A stretch of 64,000 bases of DNA, from assembly GCA_902578315.1 (NCBI GenBank), contig CACHCL010000004.1:1-64000 (forward strand), given 5' to 3'. Each line of letters begins with the position of its first letter. Position 1 is the stretch's first letter. The notes beneath the pieces were generated by a model. That model had not been told where the DNA came from. It did not search any database and worked only from the letters and a program-made list of their open reading frames with translations. Origin of the DNA: an uncultured Pelagibacteraceae bacterium. GTDB taxonomy: Bacteria; Pseudomonadota; Alphaproteobacteria; Pelagibacterales; Pelagibacteraceae. This document shows positions 32,901 through 41,501 of the stretch, piece by piece. The translations under genes and the position numbers were made by a program.

Positions 32901-34495
32901 CAGAGGAAATAGCTAGATTGAGACATTCAACTCCAGGAGTTACTTTAATCTCTCCTCCTCCTCATCATGATATTTACTCAATTGAAGATTTAGCTCAATT
33001 AATTTATGATTTAAAACAGATTAATCCTAAAGCTAGAGTAGGAGTAAAACTAGTCGCCTCAACCGGGATAGGTACAATTGCAGCTGGAGTTGCAAAAGCT
33101 AAGGCAGATATTATTTTGATATCTGGTCATTCTGGAGGAACTGGAGCCAGCCCACAAACAAGTATAAAGTACGCAGGAATACCGTGGGAAATGGGTTTAA
33201 CAGAAGCTAATCAGATCCTTACTTTAAATAATTTAAGACACAATGTTACACTCAGAACTGACGGTGGATTAAAAACAGGAAGAGATGTAGTGATCGCAGC
33301 TATGATGGGTGCAGAAGAATACGGTATGGGGACTTCTTCTTTAGTTGCAATGGGATGTATAATGGTAAGACAGTGCCACTCAAACACCTGCCCAGTAGGA
33401 GTGTGTAGCCAAGACAAATCACTAAGAGAGAAATTTACTGGTACGCCTGAAAAAGTTGAAAATTTATTTAAATTCGTTGCAACTGAAGTGAGAGAGATCT
33501 TAGCCTCATTAGGATTTAAATCAATAAATGAAATTATCGGCCGAACAGACCTACTATCGCAAGTGAATAAGGGTGCCTCAAATTTAGATGATCTAGATCT
33601 AAACCCCTTATTGGTTCAAGCAGACCCAGGTGAAAACTTAAGATACTGTAAAGATAATCATATAAACAAAGTTCCTGAAACTTTAGATGAAAAAATATGG
33701 TCTGATATTAAAGATAAGATTGATCCCTCAAATAAAAACAATTTTGAATACGATATTGAAAATACATCTAGATCTGTGGGCACTAGACTTTCACACCATG
33801 TTTATAAAAAATTTGGTAATGAAAAACTAAAAGATAATACGATAAATATTAAGTTAACTGGTTCAGCTGGACAATCTTTGGGAGCGTTTCTGACGAAGGG
33901 TATAAGCCTTGTAGTTGAGGGCGATTGTAATGATTATGTGGGTAAAGGTTTATCTGGAGGAGAAATAATTGTTAAAATTTCAAATAATAGTAAATTAATT
34001 GCAGATCAAAACACAATAATTGGTAATACAGTTCTATATGGCGCTACCTCAGGGAAACTGTATGCTTCTGGGCAAGCCGGTGAAAGATTTGCAGTGAGAA
34101 ACTCAGGAAGTTTCGCAATAACAGAAGGTTGTGGCGCTCATGGATGTGAATATATGACTGGAGGAACTGCAATTATATTAGGAGCAGTCGGAGATAATTT
34201 TGGAGCTGGCATGACTGGCGGAATGGCTTTTATTTACGATGAAAAAAACGAGTTCGAAAACTTTGCAAATCCTACTTCAATCATTTGGCAACCAGTAGAA
34301 ACAAATTATTGGAAAAAATTCTTAGAAGAAAGCATTAAAGATTTTATACAGAAAACTTCTTCTAAAAAAGCTAAAAAGATACTTGAAAATTTTAAGGTTG
34401 AACTCAAAAAATTTAAACAAGTGTGCCCAATTGAAATGCTTGATAAATTGGATAATCCTATTACTCTAAGATCCCAAAATAAGAAAGCAGGTTAA
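29999..34495 (+). CDS. gltB: Glutamate synthase large subunit
   Basis: The alpha subunit combines glutamine-derived ammonia with 2-oxoglutarate to give two glutamate, the main ammonium-assimilation route with glutamine synthetase. At 1498 residues it is full length. The class II amidotransferase nucleophile would be Cys26, exposed after removal of a 25-residue propeptide (EHDACGVGLIAS). The FMN/2-oxoglutarate domain carries GHSGGTGASP, and the 3Fe-4S ligands are in CIMVRQCHSNTC (C-x5-C-x4-C). The beta-helical C-terminal domain has glycine-rich repeats (GNTVLYGATSGKLYASGQAG). Its stop overlaps the start of the next gene by one base. Confidence 0.98.
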   Translation: MNNYKKNKILLEKTHNYKLEMEHDACGVGLIASTNGKKSRKVVEYGIEALKAIWHRGAVDADGKSGDGAGIQIEIAPDFFKEKILNTGHTVDEENRICVGMVFLPRTDYSEQEKCREIIESALLDGNYYIYGWRQVPINPSVLGKTADQNRPEIAQVMFKKNENLKTNDLERDLFETRKKIEKIARDSQLKDFYICSFSSRSIVYKGMFLAEMLSEFYPDLNDKKLTSRFAVFHQRYSTNTFPSWDLAQPFRTLAHNGEINTLKGNINWMKIHEQDMSSSLFKNVKDLKPVIRSSSDSGALDNVFELLIHSGKLAPLIKLMMIPDSWSKRSKTVPKNHQDLFNFLNSTIEPWDGPAAVCATDAKWVLASSDRNGLRPLRYTITSDELFFAGSETGMIKIPEEKIVEKGKLGPGQIIAIDLKKGKLFKDKEIKDLLAKDYKKYNKQIIDLEKKISNENEKPNFTSEDLRKRQYLSGLSVEDLELILHPMAEEGKEASGSMGDDTPVAVLSSHFRPVSHYFRQNFSQVTNPPIDSLRENKVMSLKTRFGNLGNILDFDNLTEENIYVLDSPILTNSQFKKFKKFFSKKTKVIDCTFDISSSLKDRIEQIREEAETSVRQGSTCLILSDQNISNHKASIPSILVVGAVHSHLVKHGLRGYCSLNVECSDALDTHSFAVLIGVGATTVNPYLAIDSIYQRFEKKLFGKSDFESCVVKFKKSIDAGLLKIMSKMGISVISSYRGGCNFEAVGLSRAIVSDYFPGMSSRISGIGVIGIEKKIKELHAKFSAKNVFTLPIGGLYRYRKSGEDHQYQGRLIHLLQSAVGSGSYDQYKKYSNGIHNLPPINIRDLLEFKKSKDEISIEQVEPLEDILKRFGSGSMSHGALSAEAHETLAMGMNRIKGASCSGEGGEDAKRFKVLPNGDSANSRVKQIASARFGVTVDYLNNANEIEIKIAQGAKPGEGGQLPGFKVTEEIARLRHSTPGVTLISPPPHHDIYSIEDLAQLIYDLKQINPKARVGVKLVASTGIGTIAAGVAKAKADIILISGHSGGTGASPQTSIKYAGIPWEMGLTEANQILTLNNLRHNVTLRTDGGLKTGRDVVIAAMMGAEEYGMGTSSLVAMGCIMVRQCHSNTCPVGVCSQDKSLREKFTGTPEKVENLFKFVATEVREILASLGFKSINEIIGRTDLLSQVNKGASNLDDLDLNPLLVQADPGENLRYCKDNHINKVPETLDEKIWSDIKDKIDPSNKNNFEYDIENTSRSVGTRLSHHVYKKFGNEKLKDNTINIKLTGSAGQSLGAFLTKGISLVVEGDCNDYVGKGLSGGEIIVKISNNSKLIADQNTIIGNTVLYGATSGKLYASGQAGERFAVRNSGSFAITEGCGAHGCEYMTGGTAIILGAVGDNFGAGMTGGMAFIYDEKNEFENFANPTSIIWQPVETNYWKKFLEESIKDFIQKTSSKKAKKILENFKVELKKFKQVCPIEMLDKLDNPITLRSQNKKAG

Positions 34496-35373
34496 TGAGC
34501 AAACTTAAAGTATTTTGCTTTGGCTTCGGCCAAGTTGCAGAGAGTTTTATCAATAAATTAATATATGAAAAAAAAGATTTTGACTTAAGTATTACTTCCA
34601 GGCAGGAAACTCATCTGATAGAGATTAATAATATCAAAATAAATTCGTATCAATTTTCAAAGGATAAAATTGATAACTCTATAATAAAAAAGTTAGAGGA
34701 TGCAAATTACATTTTAATTTCTATTCCGCCTATTGATGGAAAAGATATTGTGGTCAACTACCTTGAAACAAATCTAAAAATAAAAACAAATTGTAAATGG
34801 ATTACTTATTTATCAGCAACAAGTGTGTATGGGGATCACAAAGGTGATTGGGTAAATGAAAATAGTATTACTAAACCATCCTCACCTAGCGGGGTAAGTA
34901 GGTTGCAAGCAGAAAATTCTTGGATAAGCCTATCAAATAAAAAAAAATTACCATTACAAATTTTTAGGTTGGCTGGAATATATTCAAATGAGTTTAATAT
35001 TTTGAAAAGATTGCAAGCTGGCACGGTACAAATAGTAGACAAACAAAACCATTTTTTTTCAAGAATTCACGTTGAAGATATAGGTAATATTCTATTTAAA
35101 TCTATTAATAATTTTAAAAATAATGAAATTTATAATATTTGTGATGATAAACCTGCTTCACAGAGTGATGTTGCAGCTTATGGTGCAAAATTACTTAAAC
35201 TGGAAAAACCAAATCCAGTTAAACTCGAGGAAGTTGAAAGTGAAATGTTGAAAAATTTTTATAAAGACTCAAAAAAAGTAGATAACAAAAAAATGAAAAA
35301 CTTTTTTGAATATAATTTGAAATTTCCCTCATACATTGAAGGATTAGATTACATTTTTAACAATAATATTTAA
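34495..35373 (+). CDS. NAD-dependent epimerase/dehydratase-like SDR protein
   Basis: A 292-residue atypical SDR protein of the YeeZ-like group. The nucleotide-binding turn is FGFGQVAESF, a GxGxxA-type motif, and the middle has ATSVYGDHKGDWVNENS. A canonical YxxxK is not obvious (the local stretch is SGVSRLQAEN), as in other atypical SDRs, so the enzyme may have a different activity. It is translationally coupled to gltB (TAATG), but no functional link to glutamate synthesis is known to me. Its last 30 bases overlap the end of the convergent hydrolase gene. Confidence 0.72.
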   Translation: MSKLKVFCFGFGQVAESFINKLIYEKKDFDLSITSRQETHLIEINNIKINSYQFSKDKIDNSIIKKLEDANYILISIPPIDGKDIVVNYLETNLKIKTNCKWITYLSATSVYGDHKGDWVNENSITKPSSPSGVSRLQAENSWISLSNKKKLPLQIFRLAGIYSNEFNILKRLQAGTVQIVDKQNHFFSRIHVEDIGNILFKSINNFKNNEIYNICDDKPASQSDVAAYGAKLLKLEKPNPVKLEEVESEMLKNFYKDSKKVDNKKMKNFFEYNLKFPSYIEGLDYIFNNNI

Positions 35374-36099
35374 TTCTTTAATAATTTTCTTTATAGACCT
35401 TTGATTAGATAAGCTGTGATCACCATTTTTTACTATAACAGCTCTCTTTTTAGCTTTACTAAACATTTTTAAAACATGCTTTGAGAAAATAGTTGGTACC
35501 ACTTCATCTTTTTGGCCATGTATCATGGTTACACTTATATCTAAATTTATTTTTTTATTTAAAATTTTATTTTTTTTTCCATCTTTTATTAACTGTAAAG
35601 TAATAGGATATTCATACTCCCCGTTTTTTATTAAAATTTTTCCCTTTTTAATTAATTCTTCTTTTGTTTTATTGGGAAATTTATTCCACATTAATCTAGT
35701 TAAAAATTCTGGTGCTGAACCTATTCCAATAAATCCTTTGATTTGTGATTTAAAATATTTAAAAAGATTCAACGCAATCCAAGCTCCCATACTCGAGCCT
35801 ATTATTATAAAATTATTTTTCTTAACAATTTTTTTAATTACACTTTTGGCATCACTTGTCCAAACACTTATATTACCTTTTGTAAAAATACCTGACGACT
35901 TTCCGTGTCCAGAGTACTCTAAACTTAAAAAACCCAATTTGTCCCTTTTAGCAAATCTTAAAAGAGATTGAGGTTTTTCACCTTCTATGTCAGACATAAA
36001 ACCTGGAAGAAAAATTATGTAAAGCTTTTCTCTAAAATAATTGTCAATATATCTAAGTTTTTTTGTATTTGAAATTTTAAGATACTTAAATTTTTTCAT
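35344..36099 (-). CDS. Alpha/beta-hydrolase fold protein (esterase/lipase-like)
   Basis: A 251-residue hydrolase. The nucleophile elbow is IIGSSMGAWIAL (GxSxG), a catalytic Asp falls in MIHGQKDEVVP, and the His in NGDHSLS near the end. The oxyanion region is YIIFLPGFMSDIEGEK. It resembles the serine aminopeptidase/BAAT-like small esterases; the substrate is unknown. It has no signal peptide and is expected in the cytoplasm. The gene stands alone and reads toward the SDR gene. Confidence 0.85.
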   Translation of the reverse strand: MKKFKYLKISNTKKLRYIDNYFREKLYIIFLPGFMSDIEGEKPQSLLRFAKRDKLGFLSLEYSGHGKSSGIFTKGNISVWTSDAKSVIKKIVKKNNFIIIGSSMGAWIALNLFKYFKSQIKGFIGIGSAPEFLTRLMWNKFPNKTKEELIKKGKILIKNGEYEYPITLQLIKDGKKNKILNKKINLDISVTMIHGQKDEVVPTIFSKHVLKMFSKAKKRAVIVKNGDHSLSNQRSIKKIIKELNIIVKNVI

Positions 36100-36137
36100 A
36101 TAACGTTAAGTTTATTTGCTATTATATAACAATAAAT

Positions 36138-37295
36138 ATGACTACTAAAATAAATGTTTTACAAGTAATTCCTAAACTTGGGTATGGCGGGGCCGAAACT
36201 GGTTGTTACGATATAGCTCATTATTTAGCAGAGCAAGAGTGCGGATCTTATATAGCAACTTCAGGAGGAGAACTATTGAAGTTTGTAAAAAAAAATAAGG
36301 TAGGAGTTTTTAAAATTCCAGTTCATTCAAAAAACCCAGTTCTGATGTTATTAAATGTAATATTATTATCTTTTTATATTCTCATTAAAAAAATAAATAT
36401 TGTTCACGCTAGAAGTAGAGCACCAGCATGGTCATGTTATTTGGCTTGCCTTATTACAAGTAGGATTTTTGTAACAACTTTTCATGGAACTTATAACTAT
36501 AAAAGCAAAATCAAAAAGTTTTATAATAGTGTTATGTTAAAATCAAAACTTACAATTGCAGGATCAAATTTTATTTTTGGTCATATAAATGAAAATTATA
36601 GCGAATATTTAAATAAGAAAAGAAAATTAAGAGTTATATTTCGAGGAATAAATGTTGATTATTTTAGCCAAAAAAATATTTCAATTTTAAAGCAAGAAAA
36701 GTTAAAGAAAGAATGGTTATTAGCTTCAAACAAATTTACTATTCTCATGCCAGGTAGATTAACATACTGGAAAGGGCATGAAAAATTTATTGAAGCATTA
36801 AATATTTTAATTGAGGATTACAACATAACTAATTTTCAAGCTATTTTACTTGGATCTGATCAAGGAAGAAAAGTTTACACCAAAAAACTTTACAGCTTAG
36901 TTGAGCGATATAGTTTAACTAAAAAAATTAAATTTATTAGTCATTGTAAAGAAATGCCTTTAGCTTATTCTTTAGCAGATGTTGTGGTATCAGCATCTAT
37001 TGAACCCGAAGCCTTCGGACGGGTCGCTGTAGAATCCCAATCAATGGGTAAACCAATTATAGCAAGTAATATTGGGGGATCAAAAGAAACTGTTTTAAAT
37101 AAAAAATCTGGTTATTTATATAAACATGATGATCCGAGAGATCTTGCTAAAAATTTAAATACTGTTATTCAGTTAAATCAGGAGGAGTTGAAATTAATGG
37201 GAAACGAAGGTAGAAAAAATATTACTAAAAAATTTGATGTAGAAGTCATGTGTGATTCAAACTTAAGAGAATATAGGAAATTGCTTAAAAATTAA
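36138..37295 (+). CDS. GT4-family glycosyltransferase (GT-B fold)
   Basis: A 385-residue cytoplasmic or membrane-associated retaining glycosyltransferase. The N-terminal Gly-rich loop is PKLGYGGAETG; the C-terminal nucleotide-sugar half has MPGRLTYWKGHEKFIEAL and the EPEAFGRVAVESQSMGKPII signature with the E-x7-E pair. It resembles WaaG/PimB-like enzymes of lipopolysaccharide core or exopolysaccharide synthesis. It stands apart from the other glycan genes and precedes thrS with a one-base stop/start overlap, which puts it in the same transcript as the translation genes. Confidence 0.88.
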   Translation: MTTKINVLQVIPKLGYGGAETGCYDIAHYLAEQECGSYIATSGGELLKFVKKNKVGVFKIPVHSKNPVLMLLNVILLSFYILIKKINIVHARSRAPAWSCYLACLITSRIFVTTFHGTYNYKSKIKKFYNSVMLKSKLTIAGSNFIFGHINENYSEYLNKKRKLRVIFRGINVDYFSQKNISILKQEKLKKEWLLASNKFTILMPGRLTYWKGHEKFIEALNILIEDYNITNFQAILLGSDQGRKVYTKKLYSLVERYSLTKKIKFISHCKEMPLAYSLADVVVSASIEPEAFGRVAVESQSMGKPIIASNIGGSKETVLNKKSGYLYKHDDPRDLAKNLNTVIQLNQEELKLMGNEGRKNITKKFDVEVMCDSNLREYRKLLKN

Positions 37296-39214
37296 TGCCT
37301 CAAATACAACTTTTAGACGGAAAAAAAATTTCATTCACAAAATCAGTAAGTGGAGTCGAATTGACAAAAAAAATCAGTAAGTCAATCGAAAAATCTGCCT
37401 TAATAATGGAAGTGAATGGAGTCCTAAAAGATCTGTCACACGAGATAAGTAAAGATTCTAAAGTAAGATTTATTACAGCCGAAGACAAAGAAGGTTTAGA
37501 AGTAATCAGGCACGATGCTGCTCATATAATGGCCATGGCAGTTCAAGAATTATTTCCTGGAACACAGGTAACAATAGGCCCAGTTATTGAGAACGGTTTT
37601 TATTATGATTTTGCGAGAAAAGAACCTTTTACAAGCGATGACTTAATTAAGATTGAAAAAAAAATGTCAGAAATTATAGACAGAGATGTAAAAACAAAAA
37701 GAGAAGTTTGGCAAAGAGAAAAAGCAATTGAACATTTTAGAAAGATAGGAGAAAAGTATAAAGCTGAAATCATAGAAAGCATTCCTGTTAATGAGGAACT
37801 TTCCGTTTATCATCATGGAGAAACGTGGCATGATTTATGTAGAGGTCCACACTTAGCTTCCTCTAGAAAAATTGGTAAAGCTTTTAAGCTAACAAAAGTG
37901 TCTGGGGCATATTGGCGGGGTGACTCGAACAATGAAATGCTTCAGAGAATTTACGGTACTTGCTGGAGCTCAAAAAAAGATTTAGATAACTATCTACATC
38001 GATTAGAAGAGGCAGAAAAGAGAGATCATAGAAAATTAGGTAAAGAAATGGATCTTTTCCACTTTAGAGAGGAAAGCCCTGGATCAGTTTTTTGGCATGA
38101 AAAAGGTTGGTTATTATTTCAGAGACTAGTCGAGTACATGAGAATGAAACAAAGATTAGCTGGTTATAAGGAAATCAATACTCCAGAGCTTTTGGATAAA
38201 TCGTTATGGGAGAAATCTGGCCACTGGGAAAAATTTGGGGAACATATGTTTACATCAGAGACGCCGGATGAAAAAACATTTGCTGTAAAACCAATGAATT
38301 GCCCGGGGTGTGTTCAGGTTTTTAATCAGGGCCTCAAGAGTTATAGAGACCTACCATTAAAACTTTCAGAATTTGGAAAAGTTCATCGGTATGAACCCTC
38401 GGGAGCTTTACATGGGTTACTTAGAGTTAGAGCTTTTACGCAAGACGATGCTCATATTTTTTGCACTGAGGATCAAATTACAGAGGAGTCTCTTTCAGTG
38501 ACAAATTTAATTTTAGAAATATATAAAGATTTAGGATTTAAAAATGTTATTTTAAAATATTCTGATAGACCTGAACAGAGAGTCGGGGATGATAGTATAT
38601 GGGATAAGTCAGAAGCCGCTCTTTTAACTGCGATAAAAAAATCAAAATTAAAGTATACAATTAATAAGGGCGAGGGAGCTTTTTATGGTCCTAAAATAGA
38701 ATTTGTTTTAAGAGACGCAATCGGAAGAGATTGGCAGTGTGGTACTTTGCAGGTAGACTTAAATTTACCTGGGAGGTTAGGCGCTTCATACGTAGCTAAA
38801 GATGGCACAAAAAAAATTCCAGTTATGCTACACAGAGCTTTATTTGGTTCTTTAGAGAGATTCATAGGGATTTTGATTGAAAACTATGCTGGTAAATTAC
38901 CTTTTTGGTTGTCTCCGGCACAAGTAGTGGTGTGTACCATTGCAGAAGAGAACAATAATTATGTTAAAAAGTTATTTGAAGATTTATTTAAAGAAGGTAT
39001 AAAATGTGAAATGGATTTGAGGAATGAAAAAATTAATTATAAGGTGAGAGAACACTCTTTAGCTAAAATACCTTATATTATAGTCTGCGGAAAAAAAGAG
39101 GTTGCAGAAAATACGGTCACCATCAGAAAGCTAGGTTCAGAAAATCAAGAAGTCATTAAACGAGCAGATTTAATTAAAAATATGTTAGACTTAAATAAGT
39201 TACCTTTAAACTAA
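37295..39214 (+). CDS. thrS: Threonyl-tRNA synthetase
   Basis: A class II synthetase of 639 residues with the standard layout: TGS domain (1-60), second-additional/editing domain with HDAAHIMAMAVQELFPG, then the catalytic core. The zinc-binding Cys is in PMNCPGCVQ, and motif 3 is LHRALFGSLERFIGILIE. The anticodon-binding domain ends the protein. The infC gene follows with no gap and in the same reading frame. Confidence 0.98.
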   Translation: MPQIQLLDGKKISFTKSVSGVELTKKISKSIEKSALIMEVNGVLKDLSHEISKDSKVRFITAEDKEGLEVIRHDAAHIMAMAVQELFPGTQVTIGPVIENGFYYDFARKEPFTSDDLIKIEKKMSEIIDRDVKTKREVWQREKAIEHFRKIGEKYKAEIIESIPVNEELSVYHHGETWHDLCRGPHLASSRKIGKAFKLTKVSGAYWRGDSNNEMLQRIYGTCWSSKKDLDNYLHRLEEAEKRDHRKLGKEMDLFHFREESPGSVFWHEKGWLLFQRLVEYMRMKQRLAGYKEINTPELLDKSLWEKSGHWEKFGEHMFTSETPDEKTFAVKPMNCPGCVQVFNQGLKSYRDLPLKLSEFGKVHRYEPSGALHGLLRVRAFTQDDAHIFCTEDQITEESLSVTNLILEIYKDLGFKNVILKYSDRPEQRVGDDSIWDKSEAALLTAIKKSKLKYTINKGEGAFYGPKIEFVLRDAIGRDWQCGTLQVDLNLPGRLGASYVAKDGTKKIPVMLHRALFGSLERFIGILIENYAGKLPFWLSPAQVVVCTIAEENNNYVKKLFEDLFKEGIKCEMDLRNEKINYKVREHSLAKIPYIIVCGKKEVAENTVTIRKLGSENQEVIKRADLIKNMLDLNKLPLN

Positions 39215-39760
39215 GTGTCAAATTCGAAACCAAATTATTTCCAAAGAAGATCAAAACCTCAAGGTCCAAGAGCTAACGAACGAATAAGGGCACTAGATGT
39301 TCAAGTAATTGGGAGTGACGGAAATAATCTTGGAGTAATGCCAATTAAAAAAGCAATTGAGCAGGCTAAAAATGAAGAATTAGATTTAATCGAAATATCA
39401 CCTAATGCAAATCCTCCAGTTTGCAAAATCATGGATATGGGAAAACATAAATATGACTTACAAAAAAAAGCTAATCAAGCAAAAAAAAAACAAAAAACTG
39501 TCTCGCTTAAGGAAATTAAATTAAGACCTGGAACAGAAATTCATGATTATAATTTTAAGATAAAAAATGCTAAAAAGTTTATAAGCAAGGGAGATAAAGT
39601 AAAATTTACTGTTAAATTTAAAGGAAGAGAAATGCAGCATACTGATCTTGGTAAAGAATTAATGAATAAAATTATAGAAGAAACAAAAGATATAGCTAAA
39701 GTTGAAAGCCAGCCAAAATTTGAAGGCAAACAAATGGTTATGATAATTCAACCCATCTAA
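39215..39760 (+). CDS. infC: Translation initiation factor IF-3
   Basis: IF-3 binds the 30S subunit and monitors start-codon pairing. The 181-residue protein has both domains: N-terminal ANERIRALDVQVIGSDG ... DLIEISPNANPPVCKIMDMGK and C-terminal KEIKLRPGTEIHDYNFKIKNA. The start is a GTG placed immediately after the thrS stop, in the same frame, without a visible ribosome site. This is the likely start because no ATG occurs before the N-terminal domain. In many bacteria infC uses an unusual start codon that IF-3 itself discriminates against; GTG may serve a milder version of that control. Confidence 0.96.
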   Translation: MSNSKPNYFQRRSKPQGPRANERIRALDVQVIGSDGNNLGVMPIKKAIEQAKNEELDLIEISPNANPPVCKIMDMGKHKYDLQKKANQAKKKQKTVSLKEIKLRPGTEIHDYNFKIKNAKKFISKGDKVKFTVKFKGREMQHTDLGKELMNKIIEETKDIAKVESQPKFEGKQMVMIIQPI

Positions 39761-39819
39761 ATCAAACTTATTAGCGACTTGCTAAGATATGATATTGCAT
39801 ATATAAGTCCGAGATATTT

Positions 39820-40026
39820 ATGCCAAAATTAAAAACTAAAAGCTCAGCAAAAAAAAGATTTAAGTTTACTGCTTCTGGTAAAATAAAAATGCCTCAAGCA
39901 GGTAAACGACATGGTATGATTAAGAGAACAAATTCACAAATAAGAAAGCAGAGAGGTACTACGATAATGTCTAAACAAGATTCAAAAATTGTCAAATCGT
40001 ATATGCCATATAATTTAAGAGGATAA
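39820..40026 (+). CDS. rpmI: 50S ribosomal protein L35
   Basis: A short, very basic ribosomal protein of 68 residues. It begins [20 protein letters not shown] and ends SYMPYNLRG, as in L35. It lies in the conserved infC-rpmI-rplT-pheS order. The 59-base gap from infC has a small stem (TTAGC, GCTAA) but no clear control element. Confidence 0.97.
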   Translation: MPKLKTKSSAKKRFKFTASGKIKMPQAGKRHGMIKRTNSQIRKQRGTTIMSKQDSKIVKSYMPYNLRG

Positions 40027-40027
40027 T

Positions 40028-40384
40028 ATGGCAAGGACAAAACGAGGTGTAGTAAGTAGAGCGAAGCATAACAAAGTTTTAAAAGCCGTAAAAGGTCAGT
40101 ATGGAAGAAGGAAAAATACAATTAGAATTGCTCGTCAAGCGATGGAAAAAGCCATGCAATATGCTTATCGAGATAGAAGAGCAAAAAAAAGAGAATTTCG
40201 ATCACTATGGATTCAAAGAATAAACGCTGGCGTAAGAGCAGAAGGCTTAACTTACGCAAAGTTTATTAATGGTCTGGCTAAATCTAAAATTAAATTAGAT
40301 AGAAAAGTTTTAGCTGAATTAGCCTATGATAATCCAGAAGTCTTTAAATCAGTAGTAAAAAAGGTTCAATCTTCCCTTGGTTAA
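40028..40384 (+). CDS. rplT: 50S ribosomal protein L20
   Basis: A ribosomal assembly protein of 118 residues that binds 23S rRNA domain II. The start [20 protein letters not shown] and the long helix ([20 protein letters not shown]) are typical, and the globular C-terminal part is complete. In other bacteria it represses its own operon by binding the mRNA. It starts one base after rpmI. Confidence 0.98.
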   Translation: MARTKRGVVSRAKHNKVLKAVKGQYGRRKNTIRIARQAMEKAMQYAYRDRRAKKREFRSLWIQRINAGVRAEGLTYAKFINGLAKSKIKLDRKVLAELAYDNPEVFKSVVKKVQSSLG

Positions 40385-40433
40385 AAGGGTCTTTGATTTA
40401 AAGCAAACTTTAATATAAAAAATCAATTACCTG

Positions 40434-41501
40434 ATGAGTGATTTGGATAAAATAAATTCTATTTTCAATGCTAAAATTGACTCTGTTAAAACAAAGGAAG
40501 ATTTACAAAATTTAAAAACTGAGTTTTTTGGAAAAAACGGACAAATTACACAGCAATTTAAAACACTTGGCACGCTGGAACCTGAAAAGAGAAAAGATTT
40601 TGCTTCAAATTTAAATAAAATTAAAGATGATTTATCTAATCAAATTGAACAGAAAAGTTTTGAAATAGAGAATGCAGAAATTAGCGATAAATTAAAAAAT
40701 GAAAAAATTGATGTAACTTTACCGATCCGACCATATCAACAAGGAAAAATACATCCAGTATCTCAAGTCATAGATGAAATTTCTTCTATTTTTTCTGAAG
40801 TCGGTTTTACTGTTGCAGAAGGTCCAGATGTTGAAACTGAGTATAATAATTTTACGGCATTAAATACACCCGAGGATCATCCAGCTAGGGATATGCATGA
40901 CACATTTTACTTGGAAAAAAATAAAAAACTTCTTTTAAGAACACATACTTCTCCAGTACAAATTAGAGAAATGCTTGGTGGAAAAGCACCATTTAAAATA
41001 ATTATTCCAGGTAGAACTTATAGATGTGATAGTGATCAAACTCATGCTCCAATGTTTCATCAATTAGAAGGTCTTCACATTGATAAAAATATTACCATGG
41101 GTCATCTTAAGGGGTGTTTAGATTATTTTATTAAAGAATTCTTTGAAGTCAAAAATGTTAAAATGAGATTCAGACCTAGTCATTTCCCTTTCACCGAACC
41201 ATCTGCCGAAGTAGACATTGGATATAGAATTGAGAATGAAAAAATTATAATTGGTGAAGGCAATAAATGGTTAGAAATATTGGGCTGCGGAATGGTTCAT
41301 CCTAATGTTCTAAAAAATGCAAAAGTTGATCCAAAAAAGTATCAAGGATTTGCATTCGGGATGGGTATTGATCGTCTAGCCATGTTAAAATATGGAATTA
41401 CCGATTTAAGAGCCTTTTTTGAAACAGATTATAGATGGTTAAGTCATTTTGGTTTTGACCCTTTAGATGTGCCAACAAACTATAGAGGATTAAGCAAATG
41501 A
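40434..41501 (+). CDS. pheS: Phenylalanyl-tRNA synthetase alpha subunit
   Basis: The catalytic subunit of the alpha2beta2 enzyme, 355 residues. It has an N-terminal coiled-coil that binds tRNA, then the class II core with [14 protein letters not shown], the [15 protein letters not shown] segment, and motif 3 [15 protein letters not shown]. The stop overlaps the pheT start by four bases, so the subunits are translationally coupled. Confidence 0.98.
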   Translation: MSDLDKINSIFNAKIDSVKTKEDLQNLKTEFFGKNGQITQQFKTLGTLEPEKRKDFASNLNKIKDDLSNQIEQKSFEIENAEISDKLKNEKIDVTLPIRPYQQGKIHPVSQVIDEISSIFSEVGFTVAEGPDVETEYNNFTALNTPEDHPARDMHDTFYLEKNKKLLLRTHTSPVQIREMLGGKAPFKIIIPGRTYRCDSDQTHAPMFHQLEGLHIDKNITMGHLKGCLDYFIKEFFEVKNVKMRFRPSHFPFTEPSAEVDIGYRIENEKIIIGEGNKWLEILGCGMVHPNVLKNAKVDPKKYQGFAFGMGIDRLAMLKYGITDLRAFFETDYRWLSHFGFDPLDVPTNYRGLSK

